In this document: positions 8,800 to 20,097 of the stretch, piece by piece | How positions within the stretch are numbered: the stretch's first letter is position 1 | Layout of the letters: every line of letters begins with the position of its first letter | NCBI GenBank assembly: GCA_009602735.1 | Contig: WELA01003891.1 | Span: 152,870 to 179,411 of the forward strand | Origin: Mesotaenium endlicherianum | Lineage: Eukaryota; Streptophyta; Zygnematophyceae; Zygnematales; Mesotaeniaceae | Direction: 5' to 3' | DNA length: 26,542 nt | Notes under the pieces: generated by a model | Told to the model about the DNA's origin: nothing | The model's database searches: none | Seen by the model: the letters and a program-made list of their open reading frames with translations, nothing else | Position numbers and translations under genes: made by a program

Positions 8800-9804
8800 C
8801 GATCTCGGTTTCTCCAAGAAATTTTTTTTTTAGTGGTTTGGAAATATATTTTGGGAAAATATATTTTAGGGGCAATTCTTTATTCGGACGGTCACCCATC
8901 CCAGTATTGCCCTGCGCTCCGGTCGCTTATCATAGTTTCTGGGGCAGCTTGTCGAGCGGTCACCCATCCCAGTTCTGCCCTGCGCGACGGTCGCTTATCA
9001 TAGTTTTTGGGGCAGATTGTTGGCGCAGTCACCCATCCCAGTCCTGCCGTGCGCTACGATCGCTTATTGTAGTTCGTGGGCAGAAACCTCGGCTTCCATA
9101 TGGAACCGACATTAGTGCCAACGCTGCTGCCGCTCTTGCCGCTGGCCACGACGACAACCTCAACGGTCCCTCAGGCCAACTAGGCGCTGTCGGAATTTTT
9201 TCCGTTGAAACTTTCTTTTTTCGCCGTTACTAACAACGCGCTTGTTTCTTTTTCAGACGATTTCGACTTTTGTGGTGAAGGGCGCCTATTCAGCCCCTTG
9301 CACATGTTCAAGTCAAAATCTGCACCCGTTTGGAGCTTTTTGCACCGTTGCACACAAAAGGGGTCCATAGGGGACTTTCTTTCTCATCCCCACCCATCCC
9401 ACCCACCTTGTGTTCTTGGATGCTATGCGTGTGTTTTGATAGACACAAGGGAAATTTGCCCACCGGTCTTTTCCATGACATTGTCGCACTTGTTGTCATT
9501 CTACGAGAATTGACTCGCGCACAATTTCTGGATTCAGAACATTGTCATCCATATTTGGTCACGTTTTGACCAAATTTGACATGTTTCTTTGACATTAGGT
9601 TGATTTTGTTGCTCATTTGAGTTTGTGGATTGTTTCCCTTTCTCTATTGCTTTGGCACGATGCTTTTGCATCTGTTCTATCTCGTCCATTTGTGACTCAC
9701 CCCTCTCACATGGATTTGAGCTTGAAAGCGATAAGAACACCGCCCTGCTTATCACAACGCTCACTCAAATCATGTCAAGGTTGACATTGCATTTAACTTG
9801 ATAA
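8800..9804 (+). other. Leader of element 1 without recognisable gag
   Basis: About 1 kb lies between the PBS and the pol frame. It holds the triple repeat at 8889-9088. The remaining frames show no Retrotrans_gag-like helices and no CCHC knuckle. Two adjacent in-frame stops (TGA TAA, 9799-9804) lie directly before the pol frame. Either gag is lost or it is of a type I do not recognise. Confidence 0.5.
8889..9088 (+). repeat. Three tandem copies of a 68-69 bp unit
   Basis: Copies start at 8889, 8957 and 9026, each with C(G/A)GTCACCCATCCCAG, then TGCGC, then CGCTTAT, TAGTTT and GGGCAG. They diverge by several substitutions. The array is in the untranslated leader of element 1. Confidence 0.88.
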
Positions 9805-12800
9805 GTGCCAATTTCTTCTGAGCTATTGACAACACGACTTAGTGAGCAGGAACTTCTAGGTGTTTGTTCGCAAGCACCAAAGGTTCTTGTACACTCTGGC
9901 ATACCCGATATAAATATAATTCGAAACGAATATATTTGTATGCAAGTGTTGAGCTTTGCTGAGTTTATGGAACTCGAGTGCATCCATGATTCCATGTTCT
10001 TGCACTTTCAGCCGCATGATCCTAACCTCGAAAAGTGTTTCGCACACTTGGCACGACTAAGGAAAATGCACAAGTGTCTCGCTCCAATTTATATTGCGGC
10101 GTTCACAAACAAGCGCTGGTACTTTGACCCGATCACTCGGTTTCAAGCGCGATCGACAATGCAAAATGGAATTTTGGTAAAGGAGCTCCATAATTTCCAC
10201 CTTCCTCTCAAGGAGAGGACATTGTTGGTGATGCATAATGCTTCTTTGGGTTTAAGTATGACGTTTGACGCGAAAGTTTCAGGCAAGTCATGCTTTACAA
10301 TCATTGATTCAGGCGCATCAGTGAGCTTCATTAGTGCACGTTTTACACAAGGGATGAAGTTGATTCCAACACTCAAGAACGAGGAACTTCGCCTTGGCGA
10401 TGGATCGTTAGCTTGTATTATTGGAAAGATAAAGTTGCAACTCAAGGTGCAATCATACATCGGCCATGAACAATTCTACGTTACTGAGTTGCCCGATGGT
10501 ATTGATGCAATTTTGGGTACGACTTGGCTTACGCAAACACGTGCATTGCTTGACTTTAGTCAAAAGACATGCATTGTGCGCAAAGGGACAAGGAAGATTA
10601 CTCTTCAGTCGCTTAAGCCCGATATGGCCTTCGAAAGTCCTCCAAAGACTCTTCTATTGTCCATAAAGCAAGCTAGACGTTTGGCAAAGCAAGGTCAAAA
10701 TGTTTTCTTTGGATTACTAAGACCTGATTCCCCAGTCACTTCGCTCCCCAAAGAGGAGCCTATGATAGATTTGACTGGTCATGAAGAAACACTCACGTCT
10801 GAACTTTCTGCTCTTTTGCAAAAGTACAAGTCAGTGTTTCCAAATAAAATACCACCTGGGCTTCCACCTGATAGGGGTATTGGACATACGATTCCTCTCG
10901 TTCCTGATGCTCTCCCAACTTGGCGGCCGATTTATCGCCTCAGCCCGTTGGAGATGAACGAGATGAAAGACCAAATTAGCGATTTGCTTGAGAAAGGATG
11001 GATTGAGCCGAGCTCTTCTCCATTTGGGGCACCCATACTCTTTGTTCAAAAGAAAGATGGGACGCTTCGGATGTGCATTGATTATCGTGCGTTGAACAAC
11101 ATAACGGTCAAGAACCGCTATTCGTTACCTCGCATTGATGACTTGTTTGATTCGCTGCAAGGGGCATGCGTGTTCTCCTCGCTTGATTTAGCCCAAGGCT
11201 ATCATCAGATACGAATCACACCTGAGGATGTCCCCAAGACAGCGTTTCGTACGCCTATTGGGCACTTCCAATACAAAGTCCTAAGTTTTGGACTTACCAA
11301 TGCACCCGCGACATTCCAAAGCACGATGAACGATTTGTTTCGACCATATTTGGGGAAATTTGTCCAGGTTTACCTCGACGATATCCTGGTCTATTCAAAG
11401 AACAAGGACGAGCACTACAAGCACCTCGAGTTGGTGTTGCAAATCCTTCGTGAGCAAGAGCTATACGCTAAGCTCAAGAAATGTTCCTTCCTAAAGGATG
11501 AACTTTTGTACCTCGGGCACATAGTGGGTTCGAAAGGGGTGCGCCCTGACCCAGCCAAGATTGCGTGTGTCGCAGATTGGCCCGTCCCGACTGATGTGCA
11601 TACTGTACGTTCATTCCTTGGGTTTGCAAACTACTTTCGTAAGTTTATGCAAGGTTACTCAGTGATGGCCGCGCCACTCACTGCTCTGACGAGGAAAGAT
11701 ACGACGTTCATTTGGAATGAGAATACGCAAATTGCGTTTGAGCGCATTAAGTATGCACTCACTAATGCGCCACTTCTCTCATTAGCCGATCCCGACTTGC
11801 CTTACGAGGTAGTCGCAGATGCGTCTGGTGTTGGAGTAGGGGCTGTTCTGCTGCAGGCAGGCAAGCCCATCAGTTTTGAGAGTCGAAAGCTGACACCCGC
11901 CGAACAAAATTACTCAACGACAGAGCAGGAGCTCTGGGCGGTCATATATGCTTTAAACACTTGGCGATGTTATTTGGAAGGTTGCAAGGGTTTGACCGTG
12001 GTTACGGATCACTGTCCAAATACCTTCTTTCAAATACAGCCAACGCTATCGAGGCGCCAGACGAGATGGTCTGAGTTCTTGCAACGATTCCACTTTAACT
12101 GGGCGTATCGCCCTGGTCGCAATAATGTTGCGGACCCTTTAAGTCGAATTCCCCTTCACCACTTGATGTTGGGGACTGTTGCGAGTTTGCAAGGACGAAA
12201 TGGTCAGGTTTCGAGGGCGGCCACCCTTGATTCTTCTGTACCCCTCCAAACGACTGGCGTTGCCAGGCCTGGTGACGCGGGCCAACCCGATTTGGGTAGC
12301 ATGCAAACTTCTGAAGTATTTGACCTGCATCAACTATTTCACGAAGGCTATCTCAAAGATCCGTTTTTCCTAGATCTCCAGGGTTCTGACTTGAGTGGTG
12401 TAGCCACAACGATGGACAGAATGGACAAAAGGAAAGGACACTATACGTTTGAGGACGGTTTTTGGTGGCACAATGGGCGCATTGCTGTCCCAGAAGGCCG
12501 AGTAAGACATGAGCTCCTACGAGAAGCGCATGACTCTCCTTACTCAGGTCATCATGGAATTACCAAAACCTTACATCTTTTGCGCCGAGGGTACATTTGA
12601 CCGTCCCTCAAGCTTGATGTTACTGAGTACATCGTCAACTGCGCGACATGTCAAAGGAATAAGCCTAGCCATACGTGGCCAGCTGGGAAGTTGCAACCAT
12701 TGGAACTTGCAGGTGCTCCTTGGGAAAACATAAGCCTCGACTTTGTCGTTGAATTGCCTACCACTGATAGAGGACACAATGGGGTGTTAACGATCGTCGA

Positions 12801-14153
12801 TCGTTTCACTAAGATGGTCCACTTTGTGGCCACTAAACCATCGCTTGATGCAGTCGAGACCGCGCGTCTCTTCGTGGATCACGTGTTCAAGTTACATGGC
12901 ATGCCTAAAGAGATCATAAGCGATCGTGTAACGATCCGAGCTATTTTAGGCGTATTTGGGACGTTTTCCCAATTACCTAAAGTACGTTATACTATTTATC
13001 ATATTATTTGAATGTTGGGACGTTTTCCCAATTACCTAAAGTACGTTATACTATTTATCATATTATTTGATAAATGATTGCATCACATTCAATCATTTAT
13101 CAAATAATATGATAAATAGTATAACGTACTTTAGGTAATTGGGAAAACGTCCCAAATACGCTTAAAATAGCTCGGATCGTTACAGATCGTGATAGTCGAT
13201 TTACGAGTCACTTCTGGCAGGAAGTTTGCTCGCATTTTGGCACGAACCTTAAGATGTCAACTAGCTTCCATCCTCAGACCGATGGTCAGACTGAACGCTT
13301 GAACCGCGTTTTGCAACAATTCCTTAGGCATTATGTGAATCCTCGTCAAGACGATTGGGACACCCTCCTTTCAGTCGCAGAGTTCGCAGTTAATAATGCT
13401 TATCAGGAAAGTGTTAAGGAAACTCCATTTTTTCTTAATTATGGGCGACATCCGCACACTCCCCTGACACACGTAGTTCATGGTCAGATGGGGATGTCAA
13501 CCATGAGAGTACCAAGTGCACGCCTCTTTGTCCACTCTCTTCAAGAGGTGCACAAGAACGCGAAGTTGGCCTTGGCCGCTGCTCGAGACCGACAGAAAAC
13601 GTTTGCTGACACGCACAGGACTGAGTTAAGTTTTGAAGTTGGCAATAAAGTACTTTTGCAAACTAAAAACCTACAACTCAAGCACCCAGGAAAGCGCAAG
13701 CTTCTGCCTCGTTGGGTAGGCCCTTTTATCGTAACTGCAAAGGTTGGACCTGTTGCATATCGACTGGATTTGCCTAAATCCATGGGGCGAACGCATCCTG
13801 TGTTCCATGTCAGTTTACTAAAACTGTTTAGGTCCGATGGCCGCTATCAGCCACAAGCACCAGAGTTGGAACTCGACGATGATGATAAAGCCTGGGATGT
13901 AGAGGAGGTGTTAGGCCACCGCTACACTCGTCATAAGCCTCCTCGAGTGGAGCTTTTGATCAAATGGCTCGATTACGATTCAAGTTGGAATTCGTACGAA
14001 CCTCAAGATGAGATCCTACTTAATTGTAAGGACTTGGTTCAAGGATATTGGTTACGATGGGCTCAAGCTCAAGAGTTCTGCGCTAAGGCAGGTGTGCTAC
14101 CAGGCGCGCTTCGTACACCAAAGAACAAACGCAAAAGGGACGCGGCCAAGTAA
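9805..14153 (+). pseudogene. pol: Element 1 pol: protease-RT-RNase H-integrase-chromodomain, disrupted
   Basis: The frame is open from 9805, directly after two stops. The codon there is GTG and the first ATG is at 9940 (residue 46). Residues 1-150 are unassigned. The protease motif is DSGA at about 168-171. RT runs from about 375 with YLDD at 523-526, followed by RNase H (VVADAS, then TDH) and the start of the integrase zinc finger. A TGA at 12598 (W to stop by one G-to-A change in the usual Tyr/Ile-Trp-Pro context) ends the 931-codon frame. Integrase continues in frame with NCATCQ and VDRFTKMVHF up to ISDR, where the palindromic element is inserted (12927-13184 plus a 5-bp duplication). It resumes with DSRFTSHFW and DGQTERLN (DDE region). 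A chromodomain (WDVEEVLGHR, then LLIKWLDY) lies near the C-terminus. Stop TAA at 14151. Confidence 0.9.
12927..13184. mobile_element. 258-bp palindromic mini-element made of two inverted element 1 LTR starts
   Basis: The left end is TGTAACGATCCGAGC, identical to the LTR 5' terminus, and the right end is its reverse complement. The right arm (13090-13184, 95 nt) matches the first 95 bases of the LTR with one mismatch. The left arm contains the same sequence with a tandem duplication (12956-13011 repeated at 13015-13070, ATG between). The centre is a 15-bp perfect stem around a nine-base loop (13066-13104). GATCG flanks it at 12922-12926 and 13185-13189. It contains no gene. It interrupts the integrase frame between ISDR and DSRFTS. 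The 5-bp duplication indicates insertion by a Ty3-type integrase rather than rearrangement in place. Confidence 0.9.
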
Positions 14154-14281
14154 ACGCTCTTTTACGTCACTGTGATGATGCATAGTCCAATCGCTCACCC
14201 ACTGTTTTACGCTAGTCACGACTAGTATTGACACTTTAAGACTTAAAAGACGTACGCTTAACGAGGACGTTAAGTTCTTTT

Positions 14282-14294
14282 AAGGGGGGAGGAG
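14282..14294 (+). promoter_or_regulatory. Polypurine tract of element 1
   Basis: AAGGGGGGAGGAG ends exactly at the 3' LTR start (TG at 14295). It is the expected plus-strand primer site for reverse transcription. Confidence 0.88.
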
Positions 14295-15217
14295 TGTAAC
14301 GATCCGAGCTATTTTAGGCGTATTTGGGACGTTTTCCCAATTACCTAAAGTACGTTATACTATTTATCATATTATTTGATAAATGATTGCATCACATTCA
14401 ATTATTCGTCACACGTGTGTGTCGATTAATTCCTGGTCGATTGGCGAAACGACCAAGATACTATTGCAAAAGCGTCGTAACGTAACTCGACTACTTCGCA
14501 AAAGTACGACATAATTATTCATAAAGTTACTTTGATTAATTATGAGATGATAACTTAATAAATCACGGATTGATTAAGTTGATTTGATTGTCATTATTTC
14601 GGATAATGCACAGTCACAAACTTCGCATTCACGACCAGTCGTTAATACGAAGAAAGCGTCGTAAAATTCAAACGACAATTAATATGCAAAGGGACTTTGA
14701 ATCCGAGCGGATTCGAACCCGCGACTCGTCGTTTAAAACGTTCACACCTAACCAATTGGCGAAGTAGTTTATTCGTGACTACCGGTTCATGGCAAAAATA
14801 CCTGTACGCGACTCCGCGAACCATCGCATCTTTTCAAAAGTCGCGTGAACGCGAATACGCCCGTTTGGCGTGAAACGGTTATTTCGGAAAACCGTCGAAA
14901 AGTCTCCAAACGTCCAAACGGCTCGTTTGGAGCATTCGGCCGAACAGTTTTGTAACCTTTCGTCCGTTTTCGTTGAACATGAACCTGTGCCCTAGGTGGT
15001 GACTCGAAGCACTCCAGTGCCTCAAGATTTGCAAGTATATATACTTGCAAGAGTCATTGTGAGTGCAACTCTCACAAGCACACATTCTACGTTAGTTTAC
15101 ATTTTCGCTCTTTCGAGTATTCGTCGATTTGCACAATTATACAGATTTTCCTTCCACTTGAATTAAATATTCCTTGAATACCGAGGAAAGATCCTCTCGA
15201 AAAGCAGAAACGTAACA
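14295..15217 (+). repeat. 3' LTR of element 1
   Basis: It is colinear with the 5' LTR and has the same TGTAAC...GTAACA ends. Small differences cluster in the middle, including the tRNA-like block (14701-14767), whose loop differs from the 5' copy. It is followed by CACAC at 15218-15222. Confidence 0.95.
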
Positions 15218-15222
15218 CACAC

Positions 15223-16030
15223 CTTCTGAGCTGTAAATGCGAAAAAGAATACCAGAGGTTTGGATACTAGCTGCAACTAGATACCAAGAGAAAAAGGAGC
15301 GGTAAAACCCCCCCCCTAGCTGCGAGCGAGGGGGCGAGAGCGCAGCTGAACGAGACGGAGCCAAGATGGGATCATTGAGGACAACGGAGGTAAGGACGGC
15401 CTCTAGGGAGGCGGGAAAGTAGAACTCTGGAGGAAGGTACTTCAGGTGGAACACGTGACGCACGGACACGGGATAGGAATCCGTGTCAGTAAAGAGCTCG
15501 GGCGAGATAGACGAGCGACGAACACCAACGGCGGGCCATAAGGTAGGAACACGTGCGTCCGCCAAGAAGCTGTCGCGGAGAGCATCGGCGATGGTAGGCG
15601 TGAGCATTGGCGGCGGCAGACGAGGAGATTTGGCGAGCAGGGACTCCTCCCACTAGGCATCGGGGGGAGGACCTGCACAACCAAAGGACTAGCATAAAGA
15701 ACAAGTACAAGAAACACAACGTACGAAGGGGAAAAGAAGTATTGAGAGGGTCCTACGGTAAAGGGGCTGGCCTGCAAGAGGAGCAAAACCAGTCACCCTC
15801 GGGAACGCGAGGCAAAGGAGGATTAAGACATGCCAAATGCCAACCTGCATTGCATGCATCAAACAAGAGCATGGAGGCAGGGCGGCAAGAGGATCCACAG
15901 CCCAAGCAAGGGTGGTTGGCAGGCACGGTAGCACGTAAAGAATCGACTTCGTTACAAATATTAGGCAAGTGACAAGTGTCGCGACTATTATCCGTTTGAC
16001 GGTGTCGCACGCGCAGCGCAAGCTACGGCC
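15223..16030 (-). pseudogene. Minus-strand retroelement remnant with a PHD-finger domain
   Basis: Reading leftward from about 16010, one frame has CLGCGSSC, then SMLLFDACNAGWHLACLNPP and VPEGDWFCSSC, a PHD finger (Cys4-His-Cys3, normally reading histone tails). The third zinc ligand, usually Cys in MLLCDxC, is Phe. After frame changes, a second block (15607 down to 15223) has LTPTIADALRDSFLADARV, TDTDSYPVSVRHVFHLKYLP and LNDPILAPSRSAALSPP, well-formed protein sequence of no family I can name firmly. It stops at the target site of element 1, so it was once continuous with sequence left of 7866. I infer a decayed mobile-element polyprotein; a broken host gene is the alternative. Confidence 0.5.
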
Positions 16031-17118
16031 ACCTAGTGCTGAAAGTCAACGTTGACTCATCGACCACTTAACTGTTTACATCGCAGTCAGCGGTTATGGC
16101 GGCGTCAAGACCACTGGCAAGGGGTCATTGTCAGTGTGCCCTACACCCAGGGATGGGGAAGGTTTTGACAAGACAGCCGCAAGGCTAGGAGCTGGAGATC
16201 AGCAATGAGCCGCCCAGCAAGTACCAGGTCAGGTACTGTATGATTGGCAGATTAAGCCAGGTCATGGCTGCAATGCCAAGATAGGTTACAGCCGCCCGGT
16301 TGGGAAAACTTGAGCAAGTGGCATTTGCTTGCACGCCGCTCAGGAATTCTTAGCCATGAGCCAATTAGGCGTGACTGCCAGCTGAGAAGCTAAGCAGCCA
16401 CGCGCGACAGTCACAAGGTGTGCATGCATGCTGAGTGACTACGAGTTTGAGTTGAGCATGGCTAGGCAGAGGCGACATGCAGCTAAGTTGTGTGACTAAG
16501 CACGGCATTCTCGAAAGATGACGCTGTGTGGTGCCTGCGAAAGGCACGAATCTTGCCTGAGACATGTCATTCACTCTCACGCACCTTTGCCAAGAAGCAG
16601 AAGGAAAGAGAAGAAGGGCGCGAAGAAGAAGAAGGAGTTCCCAAGGCCATTGGAGGGCCAAAGCCCCACGCTTCTGACGACGCTGAAGATTCTTCTGTGT
16701 ATCATAGATAAGTTAGGATTGTAGGAGTTCCCAAGAGGGAATCTCACGGTTATAGAAGGAGAACTGCAGAATAGAATCTGCTAGGAGATTAGCACAGAGT
16801 CGGCCGAACGCCACGAGTGTGTGTGTGAAGCAGCCTTAAAATGGTGAGTTGTGTGTTGATTTCCAAGTTCTCAGAAGTCGCATTCGCATCTCGAAGAGAG
16901 AGAGTAGTATTGACAGATAAAGCTCTCAGTGAAGAACTGAGTGAGCCCAGCCTGGCAGTGAAGAGCTGTTAAGGCGCGGTGTTAAGTGAAGAGCTTGACC
17001 CAGGCCAGCATAGACGTAGTTTCAGAGTTTTGTAAGCTGACTTGTGGAAGTTAAGCGAAAGCCTGAAGGGCGATTTTCTCTGAATCTGACGTTGCATGTC
17101 AAGCTGCTTAGAGTGTGA
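16031..17118 (+). other. Region upstream of element 2, probably its LTR and/or leader
   Basis: No protein domain is seen; open frames here are short or Lys/Glu-rich low complexity. The position directly before the element 2 frame suggests a 5' LTR and leader. I could not find matching LTR ends or a PBS, and no second copy is in the window. Three short direct repeats (AGTGAAGARCT, starting at 16928, 16957 and 16985) are spaced 28-29 bp apart. Confidence 0.4.
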
Positions 17119-20097
17119 TTTCTGCAAACTACAATTTGCTCACCTGTGAACCCAAGAACCTTAAGGCATAAAGCCTATGTGGAAGTAAGAGACTTCCGTC
17201 CTACTTCTGAGAACTTCAATTCTGTGGTTCAGGTGAATAGAAATTCCCAAGCAAATTGGGGATTGAGGCCTGTGAGGGCTGCCGGTGCTCAACCTGGAAG
17301 GGGACCCGGAGAAATTCAACTGTACATGCAGTTGAGGAGTGGAAGACTCTACTACCCTGTGGAGCCTGCGAAAGGTTTTGATTCAAGCCAGAGTCCACGA
17401 GGAAGTGAGACATCTGAGCACACTGATAATCTGTGGAGTGAGCAACCGTCGAGAGACGAGTCTCGCCATACTGCCACGAACGGTGAGAATCCGTATAACG
17501 CGCGAGCTTTTGTACCCAATTCGGGCAGAGAGCACGACGTGTGGGATAAAGATAGTGAGTCTTGGTCACCACTCGAAATGACTGGTGATGATAAGGATGA
17601 AAATCCTAAGTTCAAGCTGTCTACAAAGTGTTTTAGTAGACGAACCAGTGGAAATAGTCTCACTTTCGAAGAGTTTGATGAGATCTATTGGGCTGACTTC
17701 TTTGAGAAAATCCGAAAGGATTCTTCTTACACTCAGTCAGTCGCTTTTATAAGCTTGGTTCAATACTTGGACAAGGATGCCTTGTTGTTGTATCGCCAAT
17801 TTCGGAAGGATGAGAACCTTACCTAGGAATGGGCGTTTGACGAGCAAAAGAAGGCGAGAGATTTGAATATCCAGAAAGAGGCTGCGAAAGCCCGCCCGTC
17901 CGCTTTGTCATCAGGAAGAGCGATACCTGCTGCACCTGTTGAGAGCGTAGACTTAGCTGCACTAACACAAGAATTAACAGATGCCATGAAGCAACTCACC
18001 GAGGGTCAGCAGCGAGCGGCTACTCGAGATGATGATGCTGGATCTGTTGCAGAATTGCGTAAAGTGTGTGCAGAATTGTCTGAAAAGATTGCTGATGCTC
18101 AGGAACGAGTAACACGCAGAGCTGCACCTTTTACAGGGCAGCATGGTGATAGTGTCACCACGAAAGCAAGCCATGCGCAAGCGTTGGCTAGTTGCCGTAG
18201 GGATATGGAGGCTGGGGATGACCAGTTAGACTCTGAGCACTGTCTGCGTCGTTTCTTTAAGTTGCTTGAAGCAACATTCCCAGAGGATCGCAGTCTTAAA
18301 GTGCACCGCTATGTGCATTTTGTCCGTCAGAAGAACGAGACAGTGATGGAGGTCAAATCCAGATTGGTAGACCTTGCCAAGAAGGCAGGAATCTATGAGC
18401 CTAGGATTGTGGCTGACAAATTCTTATTGTGTCTGGGTAAAGATACAGATTGGGAGGTCAGGCCGCACCTATCTGCGAAACGCGGAATCGACTGGAACAT
18501 CGACGAGGCTGCTGAAATAGCACGCAATGTCGAGGAAGGTAAAGTCTGATACAAGGAGGCTTCCAGGACGCTTATACCTCCTGAGAGAAGGGAGGAATCC
18601 TTTCAGCCCAAGGCCAATAGCTCTAATTTTCAGTTTAAGAAAAAGAGCGGGTCTTTCAATAGGTTTGCTAAGCACGCCAACACTGCTGAGACAGCAGAGG
18701 GCTGTTGGAACTGCGGGAAATCAGGACATCAGAAAAGAGATTGTCTGTACCTGGATGCTAAGCAATTGTCTGCAAGCAAGGCGCAGGTATGCGCACATTG
18801 CAGTAAAAAGGGACACTCAGAAGATGAGTGTTGGTCCAAGAACCCAAATCTGAAACCACCATGGGCTAATGCTGCCACGAAAGAGGCAGATAAGGGTAAG
18901 AAAAAGGAGAAAGATAACTTTGGTAACCGGAAGGGTAATCAGAAGTATGATGCTATGAGTGCAGAGATTGCAGAGTTGAAAGCTCAATTTGCAAGACTAA
19001 ATGTGCCTAATGTCTATTACGATGCAGATGTGGCCGAAAAGACCGTCTGCAAAGGCGAGAAGCTGACGCCTGAGAAGGCCGTGGCTGCAACGGCAGCGGA
19101 GCGCGCAGATCATAACCGTCTGGTTCCAAGGAATGCTGGGAAGCTTCCTCAGACCTTTCGGATCACTCTCGATGAGAACGAGATTGCGCAGCTACGACAA
19201 ACCAAGCCTAGGCCACGCAAGACATTTAGTTTTTCGCTGGAAAAGCTGAACGCTCTGGTGGAACACCGGATTCAGCACATTCCTTGTCTTTCACTCGCTG
19301 ATCTGCGTCTTACATATCCTTTCACAATTGAGGAAGCCGGACAGCAGCTGGACCTAGCTGAGGAAGGCGCAAACAGCGCTTCGCTGCCTACTAATTTTAG
19401 CATTGTGAGAGTGTAGAACAAGGATAGAGTTTTGACATTGAACAACTGGGCCGCTCCCAATATCCTATTGGACACTGGCGCACAGCCAGTAATCTTGGGA
19501 AAGCGAGCTGTGAAAGCTCTGGGATTGACGGCAAGGGACTTGAAAGAAAGTCCTTTCCAATTGAGGACTGCGTCTGGGCAGATTTCAAAGTCTTGTAGAA
19601 TCACCCGCAAGCCTGTGGAAATCACAGTAAACTTGGGGAAACCTGAGGAAGCGTCACTGTTCATAGAGTGTACGGTGACAGAGGCAGAAAACTATGATGT
19701 TCTATTGGGGACAGAAGCTCTGATTCCCCTGGGTATGGTCATTGACCTGCGGAAGCAGAGGGTGACTTACCAGTCGACAGATCGACAGCCGACAGGAGAA
19801 ATTCCTGTAAAAATGGTTTGCTCGGGAGAAGCAAACTACGGACTGCTAGACTGCTATGTGAATGACCAGTATCCAGACCATTATGACCTCATCATGCAAC
19901 GCGACGAGAAGATCTACACCAGCATCAACATGCCGACTCCCTTGGTTTGGCAAGCTTGGATTATGGAGTAACTAGAAGCTGTGAGTAACAGGGACCGTGG
20001 CCCGCAAGAGCTGCTGCCTGTTCCTTATCCAATTAAGACTGCTGCCAATTTGACGCCTGGAGTAGACCCATTGCCGCAAGGCATTGTGAGGATGGAA

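Larger units (their letters stand above)
7867..15217 (+). mobile_element. Element 1: complete but defective Ty3/gypsy LTR retrotransposon
   Basis: About 7.35 kb. Order: 5' LTR 7867-8786, PBS 8788-8799, leader with a triple repeat, pol 9805-14153, polypurine tract 14282-14294, 3' LTR 14295-15217. It is flanked by perfect CACAC duplications (7862-7866 and 15218-15222), so the insertion is intact end to end. No gag or zinc knuckle is recognisable. Pol is broken by a nonsense codon at 12598 and by a 258-bp insertion at 12927-13184. The LTRs differ by roughly 13 substitutions and three small indels by eye, so the insertion is not brand new. The C-terminal chromodomain places it among chromodomain-bearing Ty3 elements. 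Confidence 0.92.

Noticed and set aside
8889..9088. CRISPR-like array
   Set aside because: Three contiguous 69-bp copies without unique spacers, in a eukaryotic retrotransposon leader.
16518..16724. Two Lys/Glu-rich short frames
   Set aside because: Low-complexity purine-rich DNA gives such frames in any reading; nothing else supports a gene.
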